Shown here in pieces: positions 1-5,549 of a DNA stretch of 5,549 bases. A program made the translations under genes and the position numbers. The notes beneath the pieces were generated by a model. The model did not search any database, had not been told where the DNA came from, and was given only the letters and a program-made list of their open reading frames with translations. Source of the DNA: Sulfitobacter sp. (GTDB lineage Bacteria > Pseudomonadota > Alphaproteobacteria > Rhodobacterales > Rhodobacteraceae); assembly GCA_024636395.1 (NCBI GenBank), contig JAGXHD010000216.1, positions 1 through 5,549 of the forward strand, read 5' to 3'. Each line of letters opens with the position of its first letter. Position 1 is the stretch's first letter.

Positions 1-200
1 AGGTCAGTGTTCGCGACAACAATGTCGATCAGGCCCTCCGGGTACTTAAAAAGAAACTGCAAAAGGAAGGCGTTTTCCGCGAAATGAAGCTCAAGCAGCA
101 TTTCGAGAAGCCTTCCGAGAAAAACGCGCGGCAGAAAGCTGAGGCGATCCGTCGTGCTCGCAAGCTGGCACGCAAGAAATTAGAGCGCGAAGCTGGATGA
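1..200 (+). CDS. rpsU: 30S ribosomal protein S21 (5' end just outside the window)
   Basis: Small-subunit ribosomal protein bS21, a short basic protein that sits on the 30S platform near the 3' end of 16S rRNA and helps in initiation. Reading from base 3 gives 65 residues and a TGA stop. The protein opens with VSVRDNNVDQALRVLKKKL, continues with the family core FREMKLKQHFEKPSEK, and ends in an Arg/Lys/Ala-rich helix (AIRRARKLARKKLERE). Bases 1-2 (ag) fit the end of a Gln codon, so the start is probably ATG-CAG immediately left of the window, giving about 67 residues, the normal alphaproteobacterial length. The gene appears intact. Its ribosome binding site and promoter lie outside, and I see no strong hairpin terminator just after the stop. 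Confidence 0.95.
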   Translation, partial: VSVRDNNVDQALRVLKKKLQKEGVFREMKLKQHFEKPSEKNARQKAEAIRRARKLARKKLEREAG

Positions 201-544
201 AATTCCATCCTTACGTCTGAGAGAACAGAACTTCCGATGCCCAATCGCAGCGGAGGTTTAGTCCTAAGAAAATATTGCTTTCAGGTGGGCAGCCCGAGGC
301 ATTGAAGTCAGCTGAACGTCAATGAAGCCAGGAAATGCTGTACGAAGTACTAATGACTGCAATGTGAAAGCTGCGGCGCGGCGTTGGGCAGTCAAGCCAG
401 TGGCAGCTCAGGGCCGTTCACGCCAGTTGAGGTGACCCGGGAACGGCAGATTCGTCCCGCAACTCTGTAATTGGGACCATGAAACATGCTTCGTCCTTAA
501 CGACAGGCAGCTTTTTTCTGCATCGCAGCTGATGTTTCGGTTAA
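201..544. other. Intergenic stretch with no recognisable gene
   Basis: About 340 bases between rpsU and the transposase relic. No reading frame here gives a protein I recognise. The only long frame, on - across roughly 408-683, overlaps the transposase relic on the opposite strand and has no family motif, so I treat it as chance. A small GTAC-GAA-GTAC inverted repeat lies near 340-350. Its stem is only four bases and it has no T run, so it is not a credible terminator. Position next to decayed mobile DNA suggests degraded accessory sequence. Confidence 0.5.
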
Positions 545-715
545 TCGGGGTTGCTGCATCTGCGAGCGTTGACACCAGACCATGGCCGCTACGGGTATCG
601 TCGGATCGCGCCCTGCTGAGAGAGGCGGGCTGGGAGGGGAACGACAAGCGAGCCGTCCGCGAGCTGGCATCCAAGCGGTACACCGGACCGCAGGCACAAG
701 TGCACGGCCTCGCTT
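545..715 (+). pseudogene. Remnant of an IS3-family transposase (OrfB-type), frameshifted
   Basis: Relic of the N-terminal part of an IS3-family OrfB transposase. In frame from about 551 the sequence reads LLHLRALTPDHGRYGYRRIA, ending at base 610, and then hits a TGA. Dropping back one base continues the same protein as ALLREAGWEGNDKR (610-651). Together these match the familiar IS3 pattern of RYGYRRI followed by LLREAGW and NDKRV, which lies ahead of the DDE catalytic core. A weaker PQxQ...GLxL match to the following KVPQKQPKRGRLWL-type segment runs to about 715. A single-base deletion near 608-613, a stop at 542-544 in the first frame, and the absence of any DDE domain show it is dead. No terminal inverted repeats were found. 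It abuts the ancestral end of phnM. Family assignment is by pattern recognition; the subgroup is uncertain. Confidence 0.65.
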
Positions 716-728
716 TATGCCCCGGCGT

Positions 729-1472
729 TCATGCCACGCGCTGGCCCTGCACCTATGCTGCCCGCACGATGGGCAGGCGCGCGTCCGGACGGACGCGAAT
801 CACGTCGGCGCGCAGGCCCGGTGCCAGAACACCGCGGTCGTCCAGTCCCGACGCCCGCGCCGGCGTCGCCGTGACCGCGGCGATCCCGCGCGCCCTGTCG
901 CCCAGGATGTCGCCCATCTGCCACGCCGCCGCCAGAAGTGCGGACGGCACATAGTCCGACGATATGATGTCTAGCCACCCAGCCTCGGCCAGATCGCGCG
1001 CTGCCACGTTGCCCGAATGCGATCCGCCGCGCACCAGGTTGGGCGCGCCCATGATCACCGCGATCCCCGCCGCGTGGCAGGCCTGGGCCGCCTCGGTCGT
1101 GGTCGGAAACTCGGCCATCACCGCGCCATGCGCGTGCGACGCCGCGACTTGTGCCGTGGTGGAATCGTCATGGCTTGCCAGGGCCGCGCCATACCGTCGC
1201 GCCGCCGCCACAGCGGCCCTTTCGTGCGCGTCGCCCACGCGTGCGCGTAGCGCCGTCAGCTGTGCCACATGGCGCTCGAATTCGGCGGCGCTCAGCCCGT
1301 GCTTGCCGCGCATGTAGTCCGAAAGCTTGGCCAGATCGGTGAACTGGCGCTGCCCCGGCGTGTGATCCATCAGCGACACGATGCCAATGCGGTCCTCTGC
1401 CCCAAACTCCTCCAGCTCCTCCGCCAAGGTTTCCGAGCAGATCTCGGCCCGCAGGTGCAGATGGTGGCTGCT
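729..1472 (-). pseudogene. phnM: Truncated phnM: alpha-D-ribose 1-methylphosphonate 5-triphosphate diphosphatase
   Basis: PhnM is an amidohydrolase of the carbon-phosphorus lyase pathway that releases diphosphate from alpha-D-ribose 1-methylphosphonate 5-triphosphate. Family landmarks in order are HHLHLRAEI (codons at 1443-1466), IVSLMDHTPGQRQF, KHGLS, ALASHDDST, AEFPTTTEAA, MGAPNLVRGGSHSGN, DIISSDYVPSALL and GLDDRGVLAPGLRADVIRV. The conserved His/Asp-rich motifs of the second half all look intact. The first roughly 130 residues of a normal ~380-residue protein, including the N-terminal metal-binding HxD region, are absent. Homology stops at about 1472, where composition turns A+T-richer. At the 3' end an amber codon (753-755) replaces what is normally Trp in the terminal VW-x-QG-x-RV motif. 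The remaining codons VQGQRVA and a TGA (729-731) follow in frame. No other phn gene is present. A dead gene is the safest reading. Confidence 0.85.
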
Positions 1473-1795
1473 CAACCACTTGGTCAATAGAGGTTGGATA
1501 CCATTGCGTCCTAGAAACCACATACACAAAGTAGTTCTCACGCGATCCAATAGATATGAAACTTCCAATATCTATTTGCGTCATCGAGGCATCGATATTC
1601 AAATCTCTTCCCGAGATATACACCCATCCTCCTATCCCATTCTCCTATGTAGATCGCACACTTTCGGCCGGTCGCATAGTTCGCCATCATCTCTCTAAAA
1701 AGGCACTCAATCTCTATGAAGGAATTTCTAGGTTTGCTGAGGCATTTGAGTCCAACGAGGGAGACTACTCTCGCTTCTTTAACTCAGTAGGTCAC
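1473..1795. other. A+T-richer segment of foreign composition between two broken genes
   Basis: This segment lies between the point where phnM homology stops and the point where recombinase homology stops. Its base composition is visibly lower in G+C than phnM on one side or trmB further right, and it is rich in ATA, TCT and TAT triplets. It contains one plausible coding fragment on + (listed separately) and competing open frames on - (for example GTG at 1623 leftwards and a frame across about 1543-1781), none recognised. I found no IS ends, tRNA gene or repeat at its boundaries. It is most simply a residue of imported cargo DNA left after deletion. Confidence 0.5.
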
Positions 1796-1798
1796 TAG
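1535..1798 (+). CDS. Hypothetical coding fragment, unrecognised
   Basis: An open frame runs from 1535 (just after an in-frame TAG) to a TAG at 1796-1798. The first ATG is at 1556 and gives 80 residues. I do not recognise the protein. The second half looks protein-like, with segments such as SAGRIVRHHLSKKALNLYEG and a charged, aromatic end (SNEGDYSRFFNSVGH). Many codons start with a purine and end in a pyrimidine, which mildly favours this strand. There is no clear ribosome binding site before 1556 and no signal peptide or membrane span. The frame ends where the recombinase relic on the other strand begins, so it may be the 3' piece of a longer gene whose start was lost. Open frames on the opposite strand make chance a real alternative. 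Confidence 0.25.
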   Translation, partial: FSRDPIDMKLPISICVIEASIFKSLPEIYTHPPIPFSYVDRTLSAGRIVRHHLSKKALNLYEGISRFAEAFESNEGDYSRFFNSVGH

Positions 1799-2626
1799 AT
1801 AGGCAAACCGATGATCTACCTTCTTCCTGCCGTGACGCTGAATGCTCAACTGGGATCACCCAGTCGCCGTCCTTGACTTGGTCAAAATCAAAATTGAGAA
1901 CGGATCCGCTTCGGAAGCCGGTAAGGATCAAGAGGCGCAAGGCCAGTTCCGCCTGGCACTCGCCAAGGGTCTTGTAAAAATTCGGCACTTCTGACCAAGG
2001 CATCGACGGAATGTGACTGGATGACGGCTCTGTTCGTCCGAGCAAGAGCTTCGCATTTTCAAGAGTACGAAGGTCGCCTTGGAATCCGAGCGCGAGCGCA
2101 TGTAGCCAAACAGTTTTGAGGCGAGACAGAGCTTTGCGCGCCGTGACCGTCTTCGTCTCCCACATTGGTGCCAGAGCATCGCGGATATCATGTTGATCAA
2201 TACGGTCGATGGGCGTCTTGCCAAGCAGAGGCAGCACGTGCATACGCAGCGGACTGAACCAACGGCCGTCTCTGCCATCGTTTTTCAAAGTCTTCTTATG
2301 TGACTGATAGGCGTCGTCAGTTACTGATTGCAGCGTGTCGCCGACGCGCCGGATCTGGCCGAGGCGGATGCGCCGCTGTTTCCTAGGATCGAGACCGTCG
2401 CGCAGGTCACGCCGTGCTTCTTCTGCAGCAATGCGCGCGTCGCGAAGGGTGACTTCGGCCATTGAGCCTAAACCCATCTCTTACGTCTTCCCCAAAGCGA
2501 GTATCGATACGACCATTGACCTCCACCATCCGGTCGTTTCAGCAACAAAAGTCCGGCGCCATCCCCATATTTCCCTGGTGGGAAGCTCTTCACCTCCTGT
2601 GCTTTCAGCTTGTTCGCAGCCCGCAT
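1779..2626 (-). pseudogene. P4-type tyrosine recombinase (integrase), frameshifted and C-terminally truncated
   Basis: Remnant of a phage P4-like integrase, the class that inserts genomic islands, commonly at tRNA genes. The N-terminal Arm-binding (DUF4102-like) domain starts MRAANKLKAQEV and includes KYGDGAGLLLL and WSYRYSLWGRRK. It then runs into a stop after RWV. Shifting one base at about 2478-2482 resumes with MGLGSMAEVTLRDARIAAEEARR, as expected after GRRxE, so one G of the coding strand appears deleted. The SAM-like core-binding domain follows (PLLGKTPIDRIDQHDIRDAL; TARKALSRLKTVWLHAL), then the start of the catalytic domain with box I LLILTGFRSG containing the first catalytic Arg. Similarity fades after DWVIP, with a likely further indel near 1815-1835, and the frame ends at 1779. 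The HxxR box and catalytic Tyr are missing, leaving about 285 of the usual ~400 residues. It cannot be active. Start chosen from the strong ribosome binding site; a longer frame from 2659 is less likely. Confidence 0.88.
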
Positions 2627-2634
2627 AATATCTA

Positions 2635-2641
2635 CCCTCCC
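2635..2641 (-). promoter_or_regulatory. Ribosome binding site of the integrase relic
   Basis: On the - strand a GGGAGGG run lies eight bases upstream of the ATG at 2626-2624. It is a strong Shine-Dalgarno match at usable spacing and favours MRAANKL as the original N-terminus over the upstream ATG at 2659. Confidence 0.6.
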
Positions 2642-2775
2642 GTCAACACTAGGTAACAACTATTTCCGACCCCAGATGGGGCCTTGTAGGAAACGTAACG
2701 CACTGGAGTTAATGCAGGTTTAAACCCGTGGGACGTCCTGAAGCCAACTGATCGATTCCGCATGGCAATAGGATA

Positions 2776-2789
2776 CCCCGCCGGCGGGG
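2776..2789. repeat. Perfect G+C palindrome, possible old terminator stem
   Basis: CCCCGCCGGCGGGG is fully self-complementary and would form a stem of five pairs with a CCGG loop. It is followed on + by ATATTT rather than a T run. It lies in the short gap between the integrase relic and trmB. It could be the terminator stem of a gene once upstream of trmB, or part of the trmB leader. Function is not shown. Confidence 0.4.
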
Positions 2790-2868
2790 ATATTTCCTGC
2801 AAGAAGAAAAGGGGCGGCAGGTTTGGCGATCTTGCACCTAGGGGCACGGCGCGCTAGAGCCTGCGGCC

Positions 2869-3582
2869 ATGATCACAGACAAGCATCCATCGGGCGCGCC
2901 CTGGCGCAACTTCTATGGCCGGTTCAAGGGCAAGGCCCTGCGCAAGTCGCAGGAGGACGTGCTGGATGCGGACCTTGAGGGGCTGTCGCCGGGCGCGATC
3001 GGCTGGGACGTCAATCCGGACCGGAGCGAGCTGGATGTTGGCGCGCTGTTTGGGGAGCGCGATCTGTGGATCGAGATCGGGTTTGGCGGGGGCGAGCATC
3101 TGGCGCATATCGCGGTGGCCGAGCCGGATGTGGGTTTGATCGGGTGCGAGCCCTATTTGAACGGCGTCGCCATGCTGCTCAGCAAACTGCGCAAGTTGGA
3201 TGCGCCCAATGTGCGGGTGCATCCCGGCGACGCGCGGGATCTGTTTGACGTGCTGCCAGAAGCATCGGTTGGGCGGGCCTATCTGCTTTATCCCGATCCC
3301 TGGCCCAAGGCGCGGCATCATCGCCGCCGGTTCGTGACCGAAGAGCATCTGGCGCCTCTGGCGCGTGCGATGCGGCCGGGCGCTGAGCTGCGCGTGGCGA
3401 CCGATATCGAGGATTACGTGCGCCAGACGCTGATTGAGGTGCCTCGCTGCGGCTTTGATTGGCTGGCCGAGGGACCGGATGATTGGCGGCGACCATGGGA
3501 TGGCTGGATCCCGACGCGGTACGAACAAAAGGCGCTGCGCGAAGGGCGCGTGCCGCACTACCTGCGCTTCCGCCGAGTTTGA
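2869..3582 (+). CDS. trmB: tRNA (guanine-N7-)-methyltransferase
   Basis: Cytoplasmic SAM-dependent enzyme that methylates N7 of G46 in the tRNA variable loop. The 237-residue product has the normal length for the family. Visible motifs are the SAM-binding loop EIGFGGGEHLAHIA (residues 69-82), the acidic GCEPYLNGV (92-100), HPGDARDLF (118-126), the signature YLLYPDPWPKARHHRRRFV (138-156) and the C-terminal substrate motif TRYEQKALREGR (216-227). All expected catalytic and binding segments are present, so it should be functional. The N-terminus, including PWRNFYGRFKGK, matches alphaproteobacterial members, supporting the ATG at 2869; the upstream ribosome binding site is weak. High G+C codon use contrasts with the decayed region to its left. 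It converges on argE with four bases between the stop codons. Confidence 0.96.
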   Translation: MITDKHPSGAPWRNFYGRFKGKALRKSQEDVLDADLEGLSPGAIGWDVNPDRSELDVGALFGERDLWIEIGFGGGEHLAHIAVAEPDVGLIGCEPYLNGVAMLLSKLRKLDAPNVRVHPGDARDLFDVLPEASVGRAYLLYPDPWPKARHHRRRFVTEEHLAPLARAMRPGAELRVATDIEDYVRQTLIEVPRCGFDWLAEGPDDWRRPWDGWIPTRYEQKALREGRVPHYLRFRRV

Positions 3583-3586
3583 TCTG

Positions 3587-4804
3587 TCAGTAGCCCTTCA
3601 TTTTCAGGCTGAGCCGATCGAGCATGCCAAGGCACTGGGTCATCTGGTCCATCGTGACGAACTCGTCGGCCTTGTGCGCCTGTTCGATTGAGCCGGGGCC
3701 GCAGAGGATGGCCGACATGCCCATCGTCTGAAAGATGCCCGCCTCGGTGCCGAAGGGGACGACGTCGGCGCCGTTTGCGCCCGTCAGCTCCATCATGATG
3801 TCGCGCGCCTCTGATACCTCTGCGGGGATCAGGCCCTCGACCTCGCCGATGGTTTCGGTTTGGATATCCGCCTGCGGGTAGACGACGCGCATCGCCGGCA
3901 GCAGGATGTCGGTGCAGTAGTGATGAAGGTCATCCTTGACGAGGGAGAAATCGGAATGCTGCACGGGGCGCATTTCCCAATCGACCTGTGCCGTCGAGGG
4001 AATGACGTTATGCGCCACGCCCCCCACCAGCGCGCCAGTGTTGATCGTCGTCCAGGGCGGATCAAAGCGGCTGCCAAAGGGTGCGCGGGCGCGCAGTTTG
4101 GTCTTGAGCGCGAGGAGCCGCGCAACGAAGAGCGCGGCGTATTCCACCGCGTTCACCCCCCGGTCCGGGCCCGAGCCGTGACCGGCAAGGCCCGAGAACC
4201 GCGTCGAATACTCACAGCAACCCTTGTGGCCCTCGATCACGCGCATCATCGTCGGCTCGCCGATGAGGGCAACCGCGGGCTTCAAGCCGCGCGCGGTCAG
4301 GACCTGTGCCAGATCGCGTGCGCCGATGCACCCTGTCTCTTCGTCATAGGTGAATGAGAAATGCAGTGGACGGCGCCCGATGCGCTGCGCGAAGGTTGGC
4401 GCCATTGCGACGGCGGCGGCGATGAACCCCTTCATGTCGCAGGCGCCGCGCCCATAGAGCTTGCCATCCGCCTCGTGCATCTGAAACGGGTCCGTCGCCC
4501 AGATCTGATCGGCCACCGGCACCACGTCGCTATGGCCCGACAGGACGATACCGCCATCGCCCTCGGGGCCGATGGTGGCAAAGAGGTTGGCCTTGGCGCC
4601 TGAGGCATCCTGCATCACCTCGACCCGCGCGCCCGACGCCTCGAGCCGGGCGGCCAGATAGTCGATCATGTCGAGGTTGCTATCCTGCGAGACCGTCGGA
4701 AAGGCGATCAGAGTGCGCAGCAGCAAAAGAGTGTCGTCGAGGGGGAGAGACAAATCAGCGGCGCCTTGGGCAGGAGTGTGGGGACAGTCAGGATGCGGGT
4801 TCAC
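3587..4804 (-). CDS. argE: Acetylornithine deacetylase (M20 family)
   Basis: Zinc-dependent hydrolase that converts N-acetyl-L-ornithine to ornithine and acetate in arginine biosynthesis. Numbering from a TTG at 4753, conserved elements are LIAFPTVSQDSNL (15-27), the metal site LSGHSDVVP with H74 and D76, GRGACDMKGF with bridging D106, DEETG with catalytic/metal Glu pair E138-E139, GEPTMM with E166, dimerisation-domain H192 (AGHGSGPDRGVN), DPPWTTINTG, FGTEAGIFQ and GPGSIEQAHKADEF with H360. The enzyme looks intact. No ATG fits well: the GTG at 4804 gives 405 residues and overlaps the upstream stop as GTGA, while the TTG at 4753 gives 388, closer to family length. An open frame continues to 5071 but overlaps the upstream small gene and is unlikely to be translated. 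I list the GTG because of the overlap; the start is uncertain. Related M20 enzymes such as succinyl-diaminopimelate desuccinylase are less likely. Confidence 0.9.
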   Translation of the reverse strand: MNPHPDCPHTPAQGAADLSLPLDDTLLLLRTLIAFPTVSQDSNLDMIDYLAARLEASGARVEVMQDASGAKANLFATIGPEGDGGIVLSGHSDVVPVADQIWATDPFQMHEADGKLYGRGACDMKGFIAAAVAMAPTFAQRIGRRPLHFSFTYDEETGCIGARDLAQVLTARGLKPAVALIGEPTMMRVIEGHKGCCEYSTRFSGLAGHGSGPDRGVNAVEYAALFVARLLALKTKLRARAPFGSRFDPPWTTINTGALVGGVAHNVIPSTAQVDWEMRPVQHSDFSLVKDDLHHYCTDILLPAMRVVYPQADIQTETIGEVEGLIPAEVSEARDIMMELTGANGADVVPFGTEAGIFQTMGMSAILCGPGSIEQAHKADEFVTMDQMTQCLGMLDRLSLKMKGY

Positions 4805-4989
4805 ATGAGCGATCTGTGGCACGCGCAAAAGCCGCTGCCAAGTGTTGCCTGATTGCCGCAGAAATCCTTGGGTGCGTCCTGCCCCGGTCCAGGCAAGTGC
4901 GCGCACTCGCCCTTGAAGGTGTCTGCCGAGATGAAATGGACCGCACCCTTGAGCGCGCTGCAGTTCAAGGTGACGGTGCGCGTCGACAT
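4801..4989 (-). CDS. Small cysteine-containing protein with GcrA C-terminus-like spacing
   Basis: This 62-residue protein begins MSTRTVTLNCSALKGAVHFI and ends in a Cys/His segment: C29-A-H-L-P-G, then DFCG with C44, then GSGFCACHRSLM with C54, C56 and H57. The spacing recalls the C-terminal end of the alphaproteobacterial cell-cycle regulator GcrA and its short relatives (C-x-W/L-P-G...FCG...YCxxH), which suggests a metal-binding fold. I have no firm family name. No signal peptide or membrane span is visible. The stop TGA (4803-4801) overlaps the argE GTG by four bases, implying translational coupling. The ATG at 4989 is the closest in-frame start; a longer frame from ATG 5154 exists, but its extra residues look non-coding. 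No good ribosome binding site precedes 4989. The competing frame of the extended argE reading here gives a less protein-like sequence. Confidence 0.6.
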   Translation of the reverse strand: MSTRTVTLNCSALKGAVHFISADTFKGECAHLPGPGQDAPKDFCGNQATLGSGFCACHRSLM

Positions 4990-5006
4990 GACATGGACAT
5001 GACATG
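4985..5006. repeat. Tandem 11-bp duplication at the start of the small gene
   Basis: GACATGACATG occurs twice without a gap (4985-4995 and 4996-5006). On the - strand it creates four closely spaced ATG triplets in different frames. Only the one at 4989 is in the small-protein frame, and the one at 5005 is in the argE frame. The duplication also disturbs the position where a ribosome binding site for 4989 would be expected. Confidence 0.75.
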
Positions 5007-5202
5007 CGTGACCTTGTGCCAGGCGAATATTGAGCTGCCATCCCGGTATAAGGGCCGAGATCGAGCTGCACAGCGGATGCAAACTGGCTACAAAGTGGCG
5101 AAAAGACAGTGCTGCAGAACCTGCCGAAACCGCTCTTTTAGTCCTGCGAAGCATTCCGCTCGCCTTATAGGCGATTTCTCAAGAAAAATCGTGGGACGCG
5201 TT

Positions 5203-5216
5203 TTTCGGGGAAAACT
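5203..5216 (-). terminator. Weak inverted repeat after dtd
   Basis: Around 5203-5216 the sequence on + reads TTTTC-GGG-GAAAA, an A/T-rich five-pair stem with a three-base loop, about 15 bases past the dtd stop on the - strand. A second small hairpin (CGATTT...AAATCG, 5172-5191) follows. Neither is a classic G+C stem with a T run, so termination between dtd and the small gene is only possible. Confidence 0.2.
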
Positions 5217-5228
5217 CTTGGTGGTTTA

Positions 5229-5549
5229 TCACACGTCGAGCCAGATCGTCACCGGCCCGTCATTGACGAGGCTGACTTGCATCGACGCGCCAAAGCGGCC
5301 TGTCTCGCACCGGGTACCCTCGTGGCGCAGCGTCTCGGTAAAGAGCTGGTAGAGCCGCTCGCCTTCCTGCGGCTGCGCTGCGGTGGAAAATCCGGGGCGA
5401 TTGCCGTTACGCGTGTCGGCGGCAAGGGTGAACTGGCTGACCACCAGCGCGCTGCCGCCAATATCGCGCAAGCTAAGGTTCATCTTACCCGCATCGTCCT
5501 GAAAGATGCGCAGTTTGGCGATCTTGGCGGCCATCTGCCTGGCCTGCGC
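5229..5549 (-). CDS. dtd: D-aminoacyl-tRNA deacylase (5' part beyond the right edge)
   Basis: Dtd hydrolyses D-aminoacyl-tRNAs (for example D-Tyr-tRNA) and Gly-tRNA(Ala), proofreading chirality in the cytoplasm. The visible 106 residues are the C-terminal two thirds or more. They include MAAKIAKLRIFQDDAGKMN, the catalytic SQFTL motif in ALVVSQFTLAADTR, RPGFSTAA, TGRFGASMQV and the cross-subunit NDGPVT motif near the end. The frame stays open to base 5549 with AQARQ before MAAKIA, as in full-length homologues, so the Met at 5534 is internal. About 40 N-terminal residues lie outside the window. All visible family motifs are intact. It is followed on the same strand, after about 240 bases, by the small protein and argE. 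Confidence 0.95.
   Translation of the reverse strand, partial: AQARQMAAKIAKLRIFQDDAGKMNLSLRDIGGSALVVSQFTLAADTRNGNRPGFSTAAQPQEGERLYQLFTETLRHEGTRCETGRFGASMQVSLVNDGPVTIWLDV

Noticed and set aside
408..683. Open frame of about 91 codons on the - strand
   Set aside because: It lies antisense to the IS3 relic, has no family motif and a Ser/Arg-rich composition typical of shadow frames in G+C-rich DNA.
1490..1623. - strand frame from GTG 1623 with IDIGSFISIG, suggesting a hexapeptide-repeat acyltransferase
   Set aside because: Only one loose hexapeptide-like unit is seen, and the frame runs into the phnM relic out of frame; too weak to call.
2700..2735. GGTTTAAACCC-like stretch resembling a tRNA T arm, possible attachment site
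   Set aside because: No acceptor, anticodon or CCA-side pairing can be built around it; it is just the short palindrome GGTTTAAACC.
2854..3558. Long open frame antisense to trmB
   Set aside because: The + strand has a complete set of TrmB motifs; the - frame is rich in Arg, Pro and Gln and is a mirror of high G+C codon bias.
4805..5071. N-terminal extension of argE up to an ATG at 5071
   Set aside because: It would add about 89 residues with no ArgE similarity and overlaps the better small-gene frame.
1..5549. CRISPR array, toxin-antitoxin pair, or defence system
   Set aside because: No spaced direct repeats and no recognisable toxin, antitoxin, nuclease or reverse transcriptase motifs were seen on either strand.

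Overview
The window looks like an alphaproteobacterial chromosome segment, most likely Rhodobacterales (Roseobacter-type). The basis is the close fit of the S21, TrmB, ArgE and Dtd proteins to forms known from that group, and the high G+C codon use of the right-hand half. This placement is by recall of family sequences, not by a search.

Layout. (1) Left edge: the rpsU gene (30S protein S21) on +, missing only its first codon or so. (2) About 201-1795: a decayed accessory region. It holds a gap with no recognisable gene, a short frameshifted IS3-type transposase relic, a 5'-truncated phnM relic on - that also carries an amber stop eight codons before its ancestral stop, and an A+T-richer segment of unknown origin. 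(3) 1779-2626: a P4-type tyrosine recombinase pseudogene on -, with a one-base frameshift after about 53 codons and no C-terminal catalytic half. (4) 2869-3582: intact trmB on +. (5) 3587-5549, all on -: 5'-truncated dtd at the right edge, then a 62-residue cysteine-containing protein, then argE. The small gene and argE overlap by four bases (GTGA). argE and trmB converge with four bases between their stop codons.

How it fits together. The right half is housekeeping: tRNA m7G46 methylation (TrmB), removal of D-amino acids from tRNA (Dtd) and arginine biosynthesis (ArgE). The middle is the scar of one or more integration and deletion events: recombinase, IS remnant, truncated phosphonate-catabolism gene and foreign-composition DNA, all inactivated. 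I found no intact novel system. The least expected intact item is the small protein translationally overlapped with argE, whose Cys/His spacing resembles the C-terminal end of GcrA-type proteins.
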